A stretch of 47,667 nt of DNA, taken from assembly GCA_964530525.1 (NCBI GenBank), contig CAZHBH010000010.1:1-47667 (forward strand), in the 5' to 3' direction. Shown piece by piece: positions 39,369-46,854 of the stretch. Numbering within the stretch: position 1 is the stretch's first letter; each line of letters starts with the position of its first letter. Origin of the DNA: CAYNQN01 sp964530525. GTDB lineage: Bacteria; Actinomycetota; Acidimicrobiia; Acidimicrobiales; Acidimicrobilacustridaceae. Position numbers and translations under genes: made by a program. The notes below the pieces were generated by a model. It was not told where the DNA came from, made no database searches, and saw nothing but the letters and a program-made list of their open reading frames with translations.

Positions 39369-40522
39369 CGACCACCGTGGGAGGCCTGCTCGCCGGGTTC
39401 GACGTGGTGGTGTGCACCGGTGCGGGCGGCGTCGGGAAGACGACGACGGCCGCGGCCCTGGCGATGGAGGGAGCCCGTCGCGGGCAGAGGGCGTGCGTGG
39501 TGACCATCGATCCCGCCAAGCGCCTCGCCAACGCGATGGGCCTCGAGGGCCTGACCAACAGCCCCACGCGCGTCGAGCTTCCGGACGACCTGGGAGCCAC
39601 GGGCGAGCTCTGGGCTCTCATGCTCGACACCGAGAGCACCTTCGACGACCTCGTGGCCAAGCACTCCGAGTCTCCCGAGCAGGCGAGCAGCATCTTGTCG
39701 AACCGGTTCTACCGGAACATCGCGGGGGCGCTCTCGGGAACCCAGGAGTACATGGCCATGGAGAAGCTCTACGAGCTCCACCAAGAGGGCGGATTCGACC
39801 TGATCGTCGTGGACACCCCGCCCACGCGCAACGCCCTCGACTTCCTGGACGCTCCCCGGCGGCTCACGCACTTCCTCGACCACCGTCTATACCGGGTGCT
39901 CGTCTCACCCACGAGAGGCATCGCACGCGCAGTGAACCTCGCTGCCCAGGCCTTCCTGCGCACGGTCTCGAAGGTGGTCGGCGCCGAGGCGGTCCGCGAC
40001 GCGGTGACCTTCTTCCAAGCCTTCGACGGGATGGAGGCGGGCTTCAAGGAGAGGGCATCGCACGTCCTCGGGCTCCTCAGCGACGACGCGACCGCCTTCG
40101 TGCTCGTGACCACCCCCCGCAAGGAGGTGGTGGGAGAGGCCACGTTCTTCTTCGAGCGCCTCGACGAGGCTGGCATCCCCGTGAGGGCGCTGGTCGTCAA
40201 CCGGATCCACCCCCGCTTCGGCACCGAGGAGGCCCGGTCACCGGCTCCTGGCGGGTTGCGGCGGCCAGGTGGCGCCCCGCTCACGGCCGCGACGGCCTCC
40301 ACCAGGGCCCGCGAGCTGGAGGGCACCGACCTCGGCGCGCTCTACGCCAACCTCGCCGACTTCGCCTCCGTGGCCGACGGCGAAGAGGAGCACCTCGCGG
40401 GCCTCACGGAGCGGGTGGCACCTGCTCCGGTGGTCCGGGTGCCCTTCTTCAGCACCGACGTGCACGACCTGGCGAGCCTCGTGGACTTGGCCACCCACCT
40501 GGTGGAGACCGACGAGAGCTGA
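39365..40522 (+). CDS. ArsA/Get3-like ATPase, subunit 2
   Basis: 385 residues. P-loop VCTGAGGVGKTTTAAALAME has Ala where subunit 1 has the signature Lys. Switch regions VVTIDPAKRLANAM and LIVVDTPPTRNALDFL are intact, as are FDGMEAGFKERA and LVVNRIHPRFG. It may be a non-activating or regulatory partner for subunit 1. GTG start overlapping the upstream stop by four bases. Members of this pair are thought to function in membrane-protein or metabolite handling; no client can be named here. Confidence 0.9.
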   Translation: MTTTVGGLLAGFDVVVCTGAGGVGKTTTAAALAMEGARRGQRACVVTIDPAKRLANAMGLEGLTNSPTRVELPDDLGATGELWALMLDTESTFDDLVAKHSESPEQASSILSNRFYRNIAGALSGTQEYMAMEKLYELHQEGGFDLIVVDTPPTRNALDFLDAPRRLTHFLDHRLYRVLVSPTRGIARAVNLAAQAFLRTVSKVVGAEAVRDAVTFFQAFDGMEAGFKERASHVLGLLSDDATAFVLVTTPRKEVVGEATFFFERLDEAGIPVRALVVNRIHPRFGTEEARSPAPGGLRRPGGAPLTAATASTRARELEGTDLGALYANLADFASVADGEEEHLAGLTERVAPAPVVRVPFFSTDVHDLASLVDLATHLVETDES

Positions 40523-40546
40523 GAGCTTCGGCTGCGACTTCAGTCG

Positions 40547-40894
40547 TCAGTCGTCGGAGGGCTCCAGGAGCGCGTCGGCAGCCTGGTCGACCGTCTCGGT
40601 GACCGGGACGATGCGATCGAAGCCGGTCGTGTGCAGGAGCCGGGTGAGGGTCGGACGGCTGCACGCCACCGTCACCTCCCCGGATGCCTCCCGCGTGCGG
40701 CGGATCCCACCGATGAGGGCCCCGAGGCCTGCGGAGTCCATGAAGGGGACCTCGGAGAGGTCGATGAGCAGCCGGGGGATGGCAGAGAGCTCGGCAAGGG
40801 TGTCGCGGAACTGACCCACCGTGTAGGCGTCGAGCTCTCCTTGGGGCCGGCACAGCGTGTAGCCCACCATCTCCTGCACTTGGATCTCGAGCAC
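40547..40894 (-). CDS. STAS-domain anti-sigma-factor antagonist
   Basis: 115 residues, a single STAS domain. The phospho-acceptor region is IDLSEVPFMDSAGLGALIGG with the conserved DSAG Ser. GELDAYTVGQFRDTL and a C-terminal GFDRIVPV also fit SpoIIAA/RsbV. In partner switching the unphosphorylated form binds an RsbW kinase and frees sigma. GTG start six bases after TAGCAT (40901-40906). A degenerate RsbW-like protein is encoded at 35276; whether they interact is unknown. Confidence 0.93.
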   Translation of the reverse strand: MLEIQVQEMVGYTLCRPQGELDAYTVGQFRDTLAELSAIPRLLIDLSEVPFMDSAGLGALIGGIRRTREASGEVTVACSRPTLTRLLHTTGFDRIVPVTETVDQAADALLEPSDD

Positions 40895-40979
40895 CCACCG
40901 ATGCTATCGCCCCGCCTCTGCTCGCTCTCCCGGGCCCGCCTTGGGACGGCGGGGCCCAGGGGCGCTAGCCTGCCGGGCC

Positions 40980-41411
40980 GTGCCGACCGTGCTGCTGGCG
41001 ACCGACGCCGACTGGGTCTTCGACGAGGTGGACACCGCCCTGTCCAGCCCCGACACCACGGTGTACCGCGTCCGTCGTGGACAAGACGTCCTCCCCGCAA
41101 CGCTGCAGCTGGAGCCCGACCTCGTGATCGCCGACTTCCAGGTCGGCAACATGGGAGCCATGGCCGTGTGCATGCAGCTGCGCAACGAGGAGGGGGCGGG
41201 CCGGCTCGACGGGGTGCCGGTGCTCATGCTCCTCGACAGGGCAGCCGACGTGTTCCTCGCCGAGCGCTCTGACGCGGACGGCTGGCTCATCAAGCCCCTC
41301 GACGCCTTCCGCCTCCGCAGGGCGGTCAAGGCACTCCTCGAGGACAAGGCCTACCAGGAGCGCTGGGACGAGCAGACCGACCTGCGCGCCGTCTCGGTGA
41401 TCGAGGCCTAG
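40980..41411 (+). CDS. Stand-alone atypical response-regulator receiver
   Basis: 143 residues: receiver fold only, no output domain. The acidic pocket (D9, D11), phospho-acceptor-like D52 (DLVIADFQVGNMG) and the Lys in GWLIKPLDAF are present. The usual Thr/Ser switch is absent (VPVLMLLDRA). Such single-domain receivers work by protein binding. The GTG at 40980 is supported by TAGCCT (40966-40971) eight bases upstream. Divergent from the STAS gene across an 85-base gap, hinting at a shared signalling path. Confidence 0.88.
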   Translation: MPTVLLATDADWVFDEVDTALSSPDTTVYRVRRGQDVLPATLQLEPDLVIADFQVGNMGAMAVCMQLRNEEGAGRLDGVPVLMLLDRAADVFLAERSDADGWLIKPLDAFRLRRAVKALLEDKAYQERWDEQTDLRAVSVIEA

Positions 41412-41433
41412 CCCCGGTCCTCTCTCGTGTTGG

Positions 41434-41507
<74 letters not shown>

Positions 41508-41512
41508 TGAAG

Positions 41513-41538
41513 GTGCCGATCGTACCCGAGGTCGGCAC
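41513..41538 (-). terminator. Candidate hairpin between asd and tRNA-Pro
   Basis: GTGCCGA and TCGGCAC form a 7-bp stem with a 12-base loop, 33 bases after the asd stop on the - strand. It is modest, with no T-run. Confidence 0.35.
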
Positions 41539-41570
41539 GGGCTCGGTACGGCTGGGCCGAGGCCGGTCTC

Positions 41571-42584
41571 TCAGAGGAGGGCTTCGGCGATCTGGACGGC
41601 GTTGAGGGCTGCGCCCTTGCGCAGGTTGTCGCCGCTCAAGAAGAGCGAGAGGCCGTGCTCGCGGGTGGAGTCCACCCTGATGCGACCCACCAGGGTGGTG
41701 TCGCCTCCGGCCGCACGCAGTGGCGTGGGCACGTCGGCCAGCTCGACCCCCGGCGCCTTGAACAGGAGCTTGCGGGCCTGCTCGGGGGTCAGCTGGTCGG
41801 CGAACGACGCCGAGATGGACATGGAGTGCCCGGTGAACACCGGCACCCTCACGCACGTAGCGGTGACCTGCAGCTCGGGGAGCCCGAGGATCTTGCGGCT
41901 CTCGTCGCGGAGCTTGCGCTCCTCGTCGGTCTCGTAGGAGCCGTCGTCGATCACCGAGCCGGCCTGGGGCACGACGTTGTAGGCGATGGGCTCGGCGAAC
42001 ACGACGGGCTCGGGGAGGTCCACCGCAGACCCCGAGAGCGCCAGAGCGGTGGCTCCTTCGCCGACCTTGCGAACCTGCTCGTCGAGCTCGGAGGTGCCGG
42101 CGAGACCGGCGCCCGACACGGCCTGGTAGGTGCTCACCACCATCGAGCGCAGGCCGGCCGCCGCGTCGAGCGGCTTGAGGACCGGCATGGCCACCATCGT
42201 GGTGCAGTTGGGGTTCGCGACTATCCCCTTGGGCATGCGCTCGAGCGCGTGGGCGTTGACCTCCGGCACCACGAGGGGCACCTCTGGGTCGAGGCGCCAT
42301 GCCGAGGAGTTGTCGATCACGGTGGCCCCGGCCGACGCCACGACAGGGGCCAGCTCCCTGGACGTGGCGGACCCTGCCGAGAACAGGACGATGTCGAGGC
42401 CGCTGTAGTCGGCCGACCCGGCCTCCTCCACCACCACCTCTGCATCGGCCCATGGCAGGCGCTGCCCAGCTGAGCGCTTGGAGGCGAAGAACCGCAGGTC
42501 GGACACGGGGAAACCCCGCTCGGCGAGCACGGCCCGCATGACCCCGCCGACCTGGCCTGTGGCACCTACGATCCCGACTCGCAT
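41571..42584 (-). CDS. asd: Aspartate-semialdehyde dehydrogenase
   Basis: 337 residues. It reduces aspartyl phosphate to the semialdehyde for lysine, threonine, methionine and diaminopimelate. Signatures: VGIVGATGQVGGVMRAVLAE at the N-terminus, DNSSAWRLDPEVPLVVPEVN, the active-site Cys in GIVANPNCTTMVAMPVLKPL, VSTYQAVSGAGLAG, and HSMSISASF with the catalytic His near VFTGHS. ATG at 42584. It lies 11 bases after lysC and ends that operon. Confidence 0.97.
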   Translation of the reverse strand: MRVGIVGATGQVGGVMRAVLAERGFPVSDLRFFASKRSAGQRLPWADAEVVVEEAGSADYSGLDIVLFSAGSATSRELAPVVASAGATVIDNSSAWRLDPEVPLVVPEVNAHALERMPKGIVANPNCTTMVAMPVLKPLDAAAGLRSMVVSTYQAVSGAGLAGTSELDEQVRKVGEGATALALSGSAVDLPEPVVFAEPIAYNVVPQAGSVIDDGSYETDEERKLRDESRKILGLPELQVTATCVRVPVFTGHSMSISASFADQLTPEQARKLLFKAPGVELADVPTPLRAAGGDTTLVGRIRVDSTREHGLSLFLSGDNLRKGAALNAVQIAEALL

Positions 42585-42595
42585 CGGAATCGAGG

Positions 42596-43816
42596 CTATC
42601 GGGCTTCGGCCAGCCCGAACGCCTCGTGGAGGAGGTTGGTGGCCTCCTCCACCTGGTCCTGGCGGACTACGCAGGTGATGCGGATCGCGGAGGTGGAGAT
42701 CATCTCGATGTTGATCCCCTTGGCCGCAAGGGTCTCGAAGACCGTCGCCGCCACCCCGGGGTTCGACTTCATGCCGGCGCCGATGAGGCTCACGCTCGCG
42801 ATGTCGGGGTCGCCCCGCACCTCTGCAGCACCCACGACGGGCGCCTCGGTGCGGCAGATCTCCAGTGCCCTCTCGTACTCGCGATGGGGGACGGTGAAGG
42901 AGATGTCGGTGTGACCGCGCTCGGAGACGTTCTGGACGATCTTGTCGACGTTGATGTCGCCCTCGGCCAGCGCACGGAAGAGCTTCCCTGCTATGCCGGG
43001 ACGGTCCTCGACGCCGGAGATCGTGATCTTGGCCTCGTCGACGTCGGGCGTCACCGCCGAGATGATCGCCTGCTCCATGTCCTGTTCCTCCTTGGTGACC
43101 AACGTGCCCTGCTCCCAGGTGAAGGCGGACCGCACGTGCAGGTCGACCCCGTAGGTGCGGGCCAGCTCGACCGAGCGCATGGCGGGCTTCGGACACCCGT
43201 TGGCGGTCATCTCGAGCAGCTCGTCAAAGCTCACGCGCTGCATCTTGCGGGCATCCACCACGACCCGCGGGTCGCTGGTGAACACGCCGGTGACGTCGGT
43301 GTAGAGCTCGCAGACCTCGGCTCCGAGGGCGTGGGCCAGGGCGACGGCGGTGGTGTCGGAGCCCCCCCTGCCGAGGAAGGTCACGTTCGAATCGCTCGAG
43401 ACGCCCTGTGCGCCCCCCACCACGGGAACGCGGCCCTCCTCGAGCGCTGCTCGGATGCGATCGGGCCTGACCTCGACGATCTTGGCGTTGGTGTGCAGGC
43501 CGTCGGTGCGGAAACCGGCCTGGCTCCCCGTGAACGACTCGGCCACGGGACCGAGGTCGGTGATGGCCATGGAGAGCAGGGCCATCGCCTTGCGCTCTCC
43601 GGCGGTCACCAGCATGTCCATCTCCCTGCCGGGCTTGGTGGAGGACACACCGGACGCGAGGCGCAAGAGCTCGTCGGTGTCCTTGCCCATGGCGCTGATC
43701 ACCACCACGACCTGGTTGCCGTGCCGGACCGTGCGCGTGACGTGCTCGGCGACGGCGCGGAGCCTGTCGGCGTCGGCGACCGAGGTGCCGCCGAACTTCT
43801 GGACGATGAGGGCCAC
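42596..43816 (-). CDS. lysC: Aspartate kinase
   Basis: 406 residues, normal for a monofunctional aspartokinase. It makes 4-aspartyl phosphate, the first committed step of the aspartate family. The kinase domain shows VQKFGGTSVADADRLRAVA, LVTAGERKAMALLSMA and FLGRGGSDTTAVALAHALGA. Two C-terminal ACT domains (IISGVEDRPGIAGKLFRALA-like and VSLIGAGMKSNPGVAATVFE) bind feedback effectors, probably lysine and threonine. The GTG start follows TAGCTT (43823-43828) by six bases, indicating a leaderless transcript. Many actinobacterial lysC genes contain an internal start for a beta subunit; the GTG/ATG codons before the ACT region are not preceded by an obvious strong ribosome site. Confidence 0.97.
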   Translation of the reverse strand: MALIVQKFGGTSVADADRLRAVAEHVTRTVRHGNQVVVVISAMGKDTDELLRLASGVSSTKPGREMDMLVTAGERKAMALLSMAITDLGPVAESFTGSQAGFRTDGLHTNAKIVEVRPDRIRAALEEGRVPVVGGAQGVSSDSNVTFLGRGGSDTTAVALAHALGAEVCELYTDVTGVFTSDPRVVVDARKMQRVSFDELLEMTANGCPKPAMRSVELARTYGVDLHVRSAFTWEQGTLVTKEEQDMEQAIISAVTPDVDEAKITISGVEDRPGIAGKLFRALAEGDINVDKIVQNVSERGHTDISFTVPHREYERALEICRTEAPVVGAAEVRGDPDIASVSLIGAGMKSNPGVAATVFETLAAKGINIEMISTSAIRITCVVRQDQVEEATNLLHEAFGLAEAR

Positions 43817-43947
43817 GCTGCAAAGCTATTACGTGCCGGCTGCGATGCCTCCAGGCGGGCGGTTCCCCGGCAGGGCGCCCAGCGCAGCGGGCGCCGGCGG
43901 CGGCGCGGCGAAGCCGGCGCGATGAACATTGCTAGGGTGCCCGCTCG

Positions 43948-44649
43948 ATGAGCACCAACAAACGACAGCGCCAGAAGGCCGGCCGAGAGGCGCGGATCGC
44001 CGCCGCCCAGGCAGCCCAGCGCAAGGCAAAGACACGCCAGCGGACCTTGATGATCGGTGGGATCGTCGTGCTGGTACTCCTGATCGTGGGGATCCTCGCA
44101 CTCGTTCGGAGCGGAGACGACGGTTCGCAGACGGCGTCCACCACCATCCCGTCCTCGGCCACCTCGACCACCCTTCGCACCACCACTACGGTCGCCGGCA
44201 TGGAATCAGCTGCTGGCAAGCCCTGCGTGCCCCTGGCCGACCCCCTCCCCGCCGGGGCCCCCGAGGTGCCGATAACGCCCGGTCCCCCGCCCACGGAGCT
44301 CGTGGTGGAAGACCTCGTGGTCGGGGACGGCCCAGAGGTGCCTGCAGGGGACCCGTCGGTGGAGGTCACCGTCCAGTACATCGGCGTCGCCTGCTCCACC
44401 GGCAAGATCTTCGACTCGTCGTGGCAGCGGGGCGCTCAACCGGCGACCTTCCCCCTCGGCGGCGTGATCGACGGGTGGACCGAGGGGATCCCCGGGATGA
44501 AGGTGGGCGGTCGCCGCCTGCTCGTGATCCCGTCGGGCATGGCGTACGGCCCGTCCGGCAGCCCGCCGAGGATCGCCCCCGACGAGGCCCTCTACTTCGT
44601 GGTCGACCTCGAAGCCGTGGTCACAGATCCGGGCACCTCCACGCCGTAG
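43948..44649 (+). CDS. Membrane-anchored FKBP-type peptidyl-prolyl isomerase
   Basis: 233 residues. A basic cytosolic N-terminus (NKRQRQKAGREAR, RKAKTRQR) precedes one membrane helix (IGGIVVLVLLIVGILALV), a Ser/Thr-rich linker (STTIPSSATSTTLRTTTT), and an FKBP domain with VEVTVQYIGVACSTGKIFDS, LGGVIDGWTEGIPGMKVGGR, LVIPSGMAYG and LYFVVDLEAV. It presumably catalyses proline isomerisation on exported proteins outside the membrane. An extended -10, TGC-TAGGGT (43933-43938), lies nine bases before the ATG. Divergent from lysC. Confidence 0.93.
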   Translation: MSTNKRQRQKAGREARIAAAQAAQRKAKTRQRTLMIGGIVVLVLLIVGILALVRSGDDGSQTASTTIPSSATSTTLRTTTTVAGMESAAGKPCVPLADPLPAGAPEVPITPGPPPTELVVEDLVVGDGPEVPAGDPSVEVTVQYIGVACSTGKIFDSSWQRGAQPATFPLGGVIDGWTEGIPGMKVGGRRLLVIPSGMAYGPSGSPPRIAPDEALYFVVDLEAVVTDPGTSTP

Positions 44650-44722
44650 CGCTGCGCCGGCGGCAATCTCTGGCCTGGAGCAGCGGGCTCACAGCAGCGG
44701 ATCACATCTGGGTGCAAGGCCC

Positions 44723-45388
44723 TCAGCCCGGGAGAGCCGCCAGATCGGCCGATCTCCCGTCGACGAAGACCTGGCACTCTCCTACCCCCGCGACGCTCCA
44801 GGCGCCTTCGGGCGAGCGGAGCAGGGCCGTGGCCTCGGGGATCCCGACCACCGGCAGGCCTGCGGGGGCCAGGGTGACGGTGCGGTGCACGAGCTCGGGT
44901 GACCAGCGGTTGAAGCGGGGAATCACGGTGAGACCCCTCACGACGCCCATGCCGACGGTGAAAGCCCCTCCGCGGGTGTCGACCATGGGATCGCACAAGA
45001 CGTCGGCGCCAGCGCTGGACCCGGCCAGCACCGCACCACCCTGCCAGGCCTGCACGATCGCCTCGAGGATCGGACTGTCCTTCAGCACCGAGCGCAGGTG
45101 CATGGGAGACGTCCCAGGAAGGTAGAGGAAGCTGGCGGAGGCGACCTTCGCAACGCTCTCCTCCACGAAGCCGTCGGGCCGGGTGAAGACGGGCACGTCG
45201 TGGACCGTCGCGCCGAGGGCACCGAACCACGACCTCGCCTTGTCGATCGCGGCTCGGGGGTTCTCGTACGCCACGCCCGCAGGGATGACGACGACCTCGT
45301 CGGAACCGCTGGAGGCCAGCAGGTCCGCGTCGAACGTGCAGCCCTCGGTCCACTCCCCTCCCCCCACCAACGCCAGCGACCCGGTCAT
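44723..45388 (-). CDS. Peptidase S51 / cyanophycinase-like protein
   Basis: 221 residues. It starts LALVGGGEWTEGC, has VVVIPAGVAYENPRAAIDKA, YLPGTSPMHLRSVLKDSPI, and the nucleophile Ser in VLAGSSAGADVLCDPMVDTR; GMGVVRGLTVIPRFN follows the family. Known members are exopeptidases such as alpha-aspartyl dipeptidase or cyanophycinase; the substrate here cannot be told. GGAGGAGA lies five bases before the ATG, which overlaps the stop of the methyltransferase-like gene by ATGA. Confidence 0.88.
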   Translation of the reverse strand: MTGSLALVGGGEWTEGCTFDADLLASSGSDEVVVIPAGVAYENPRAAIDKARSWFGALGATVHDVPVFTRPDGFVEESVAKVASASFLYLPGTSPMHLRSVLKDSPILEAIVQAWQGGAVLAGSSAGADVLCDPMVDTRGGAFTVGMGVVRGLTVIPRFNRWSPELVHRTVTLAPAGLPVVGIPEATALLRSPEGAWSVAGVGECQVFVDGRSADLAALPG

Positions 45389-45963
45389 CTGCTCTCCTCC
45401 TCGTCGGATCCGATCTTCGCGCCCCGCCCTCCGCCGGGCAGCACCCATGTGGCTCGCAGGGCGACGACCCGCCGCATGGGCCAAGGGGCCCCGGGGAGGT
45501 CGAACCTCTCTACGTCGGTGATCCACAAGCCCGCCTCTCGGACGGCAGCGGGCACGTCTCGCCCCAGCTGGAGCCCTGCGGTGCGGGGGCTCGCCGACCA
45601 GACCCACGACAATGCCGCCGCGGCGAGCCCGGGACGGCCGATCGGCTCCACGACCCACATCTCTCCCCCCGGTCGCAGGATCCGCCGGAGCTCCCTCACG
45701 GAAGCCGGTAGATCTGCGAACCGCACGAGCTCGAACACCGAGACGACCGAGTCGAAGCTCGCGTCGTCGGCGTCCACGACCAGCGAACCGGTAGCCCCTG
45801 CGGTGCCTGCAGGGGCTTGGCCACGTGCGATCGAGAGGTCGAACACCCGTCCCAGGTGCCGGGAACGCACGGCCGACGCCCTGCGCGCCACCTCGTCCGC
45901 TGCAGCGGGCCCCAGGCCACGGAAGGCGGTCTGAACCGGCTGCGCTGGCGATCCGGCGGTCAC
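45385..45963 (-). CDS. Methyltransferase-like protein with degenerate SAM motif
   Basis: 192 residues. It keeps the later half of a class I methyltransferase (DASFDSVVSVFELVRF, ELRRILRPGGEMWVVEPIG, EAGLWITDVERFDLPG) and an N-terminal helix region. Where motif I (VLDLGCGxG) should be it has RVFDLSIARGQ, lacking the Gly-x-Gly, so SAM binding is doubtful. It may be inactive or bind another ligand. GTG start seven bases after TAGCCT, leaderless. It is coupled to the S51 peptidase gene and shares a back-to-back promoter with the dehydrogenase gene. Confidence 0.72.
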   Translation of the reverse strand: MTAGSPAQPVQTAFRGLGPAAADEVARRASAVRSRHLGRVFDLSIARGQAPAGTAGATGSLVVDADDASFDSVVSVFELVRFADLPASVRELRRILRPGGEMWVVEPIGRPGLAAAALSWVWSASPRTAGLQLGRDVPAAVREAGLWITDVERFDLPGAPWPMRRVVALRATWVLPGGGRGAKIGSDEEESR

Positions 45964-45986
45964 GTGGCGGAGGCTAACCTGCCGCC
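45964..45986. promoter_or_regulatory. Bidirectional promoter with overlapping -10 boxes
   Basis: AGGCTAACCT (45971-45980) reads TAACCT on the + strand (45975-45980), six bases before the ATG at 45987, and TAGCCT on the - strand (45971-45976), seven bases before the GTG at 45963. The two -10 boxes share their central TA. Only 23 bases separate the two start codons. Confidence 0.65.
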
Positions 45987-46838
45987 ATGACGGTCAAGCG
46001 AATCGGAGTGGTGGGCTCGGGGATAATGGGTTCGGGGATCACCGAGGTCGCCGCCAAGGCAGGAGTGGAGGTGGTCCTGCGCTCCCGCAAGCAGGCCACC
46101 GCCACGGCGACGCTCGAGGGGATGTCCCGGTCGCTCGCCCGGCAGGTGGAGAAGGGCAGGTTGAGCGAGGAGGACGGCGACGCTGCCCGATCGAGGGTGA
46201 CCGCCACCGACGACCTTTCGGCCCTGGCCGACTGCGACCTCGTGGTGGAGTCGGTGGTCGAGGACCTGGAGGTGAAGAAGGCCCTCTTCAGCGAGCTCGA
46301 CGCGACGTGCGGCGAGGCGACGATCCTGGCCACCAACACGTCCACCCTGCCGGTCATCGAGATGGCCGCCAGCACCGGCAGGCCCGAGAAGGTCTGCGGG
46401 ATCCACTTCTTCAACCCTGCTCCAGCCATGGCGCTCGTCGAGCTGGTGCGGACCCTTGTCACCGCGGACGCGACGATGGCGGAGGCCAAGGCGTTCGTCG
46501 AGGCCTGCGGCAAGTCACCGGTGGAGGTCGCCGACCGGGCTGGCTTCATCGTGAACGCCCTCCTCTTCCCCTACCTGAACAACGCCGTGAGGCTGCTGGA
46601 GTCGGGTACGGCGTCTCGCGACGACATCGACGCCGCGATGAAGGGCGGGTGCAACTTCCCGATGGGCCCGCTCGCCCTGCTCGACCTGGTCGGCCTCGAC
46701 ACGTCGGAGGCCATCTTGGAGGCGCTCTACGAAGAGCACCGCGACCCCAACTACTCGCCCCACCCCCGCCTGCGGCGCATGGTGAGCGCCGGGCAGCTCG
46801 GGCGCAAGTCCGGCAAGGGCTTCTACGACTACAGCTGA
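45987..46838 (+). CDS. 3-hydroxybutyryl-CoA dehydrogenase (3-hydroxyacyl-CoA dehydrogenase)
   Basis: 283 residues. The NAD-binding fold IGVVGSGIMGSGITEVAAKAG opens the protein; CDLVVESVVEDLEVKKALF, ILATNTSTLPVIEMA, and the catalytic His in CGIHFFNPAPAMALVELV follow, then GFIVNALLFPYLNNAVRLLE and KSGKGFYDYS at the end. It interconverts acetoacetyl-CoA and 3-hydroxybutyryl-CoA in butyrate, PHB or ethylmalonyl-CoA-type metabolism. Leaderless start six bases after TAACCT. The mutase gene follows 16 bases later, a common pairing for acyl-CoA assimilation. Confidence 0.96.
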   Translation: MTVKRIGVVGSGIMGSGITEVAAKAGVEVVLRSRKQATATATLEGMSRSLARQVEKGRLSEEDGDAARSRVTATDDLSALADCDLVVESVVEDLEVKKALFSELDATCGEATILATNTSTLPVIEMAASTGRPEKVCGIHFFNPAPAMALVELVRTLVTADATMAEAKAFVEACGKSPVEVADRAGFIVNALLFPYLNNAVRLLESGTASRDDIDAAMKGGCNFPMGPLALLDLVGLDTSEAILEALYEEHRDPNYSPHPRLRRMVSAGQLGRKSGKGFYDYS

Positions 46839-46854
46839 CATGGCAGGAGGGGGC

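Noticed and set aside
38394..40522. ArsA pair as an arsenite-resistance operon
   Set aside because: No arsB, arsR or arsC, no metal-binding Cys cluster, and single P-loops per protein.
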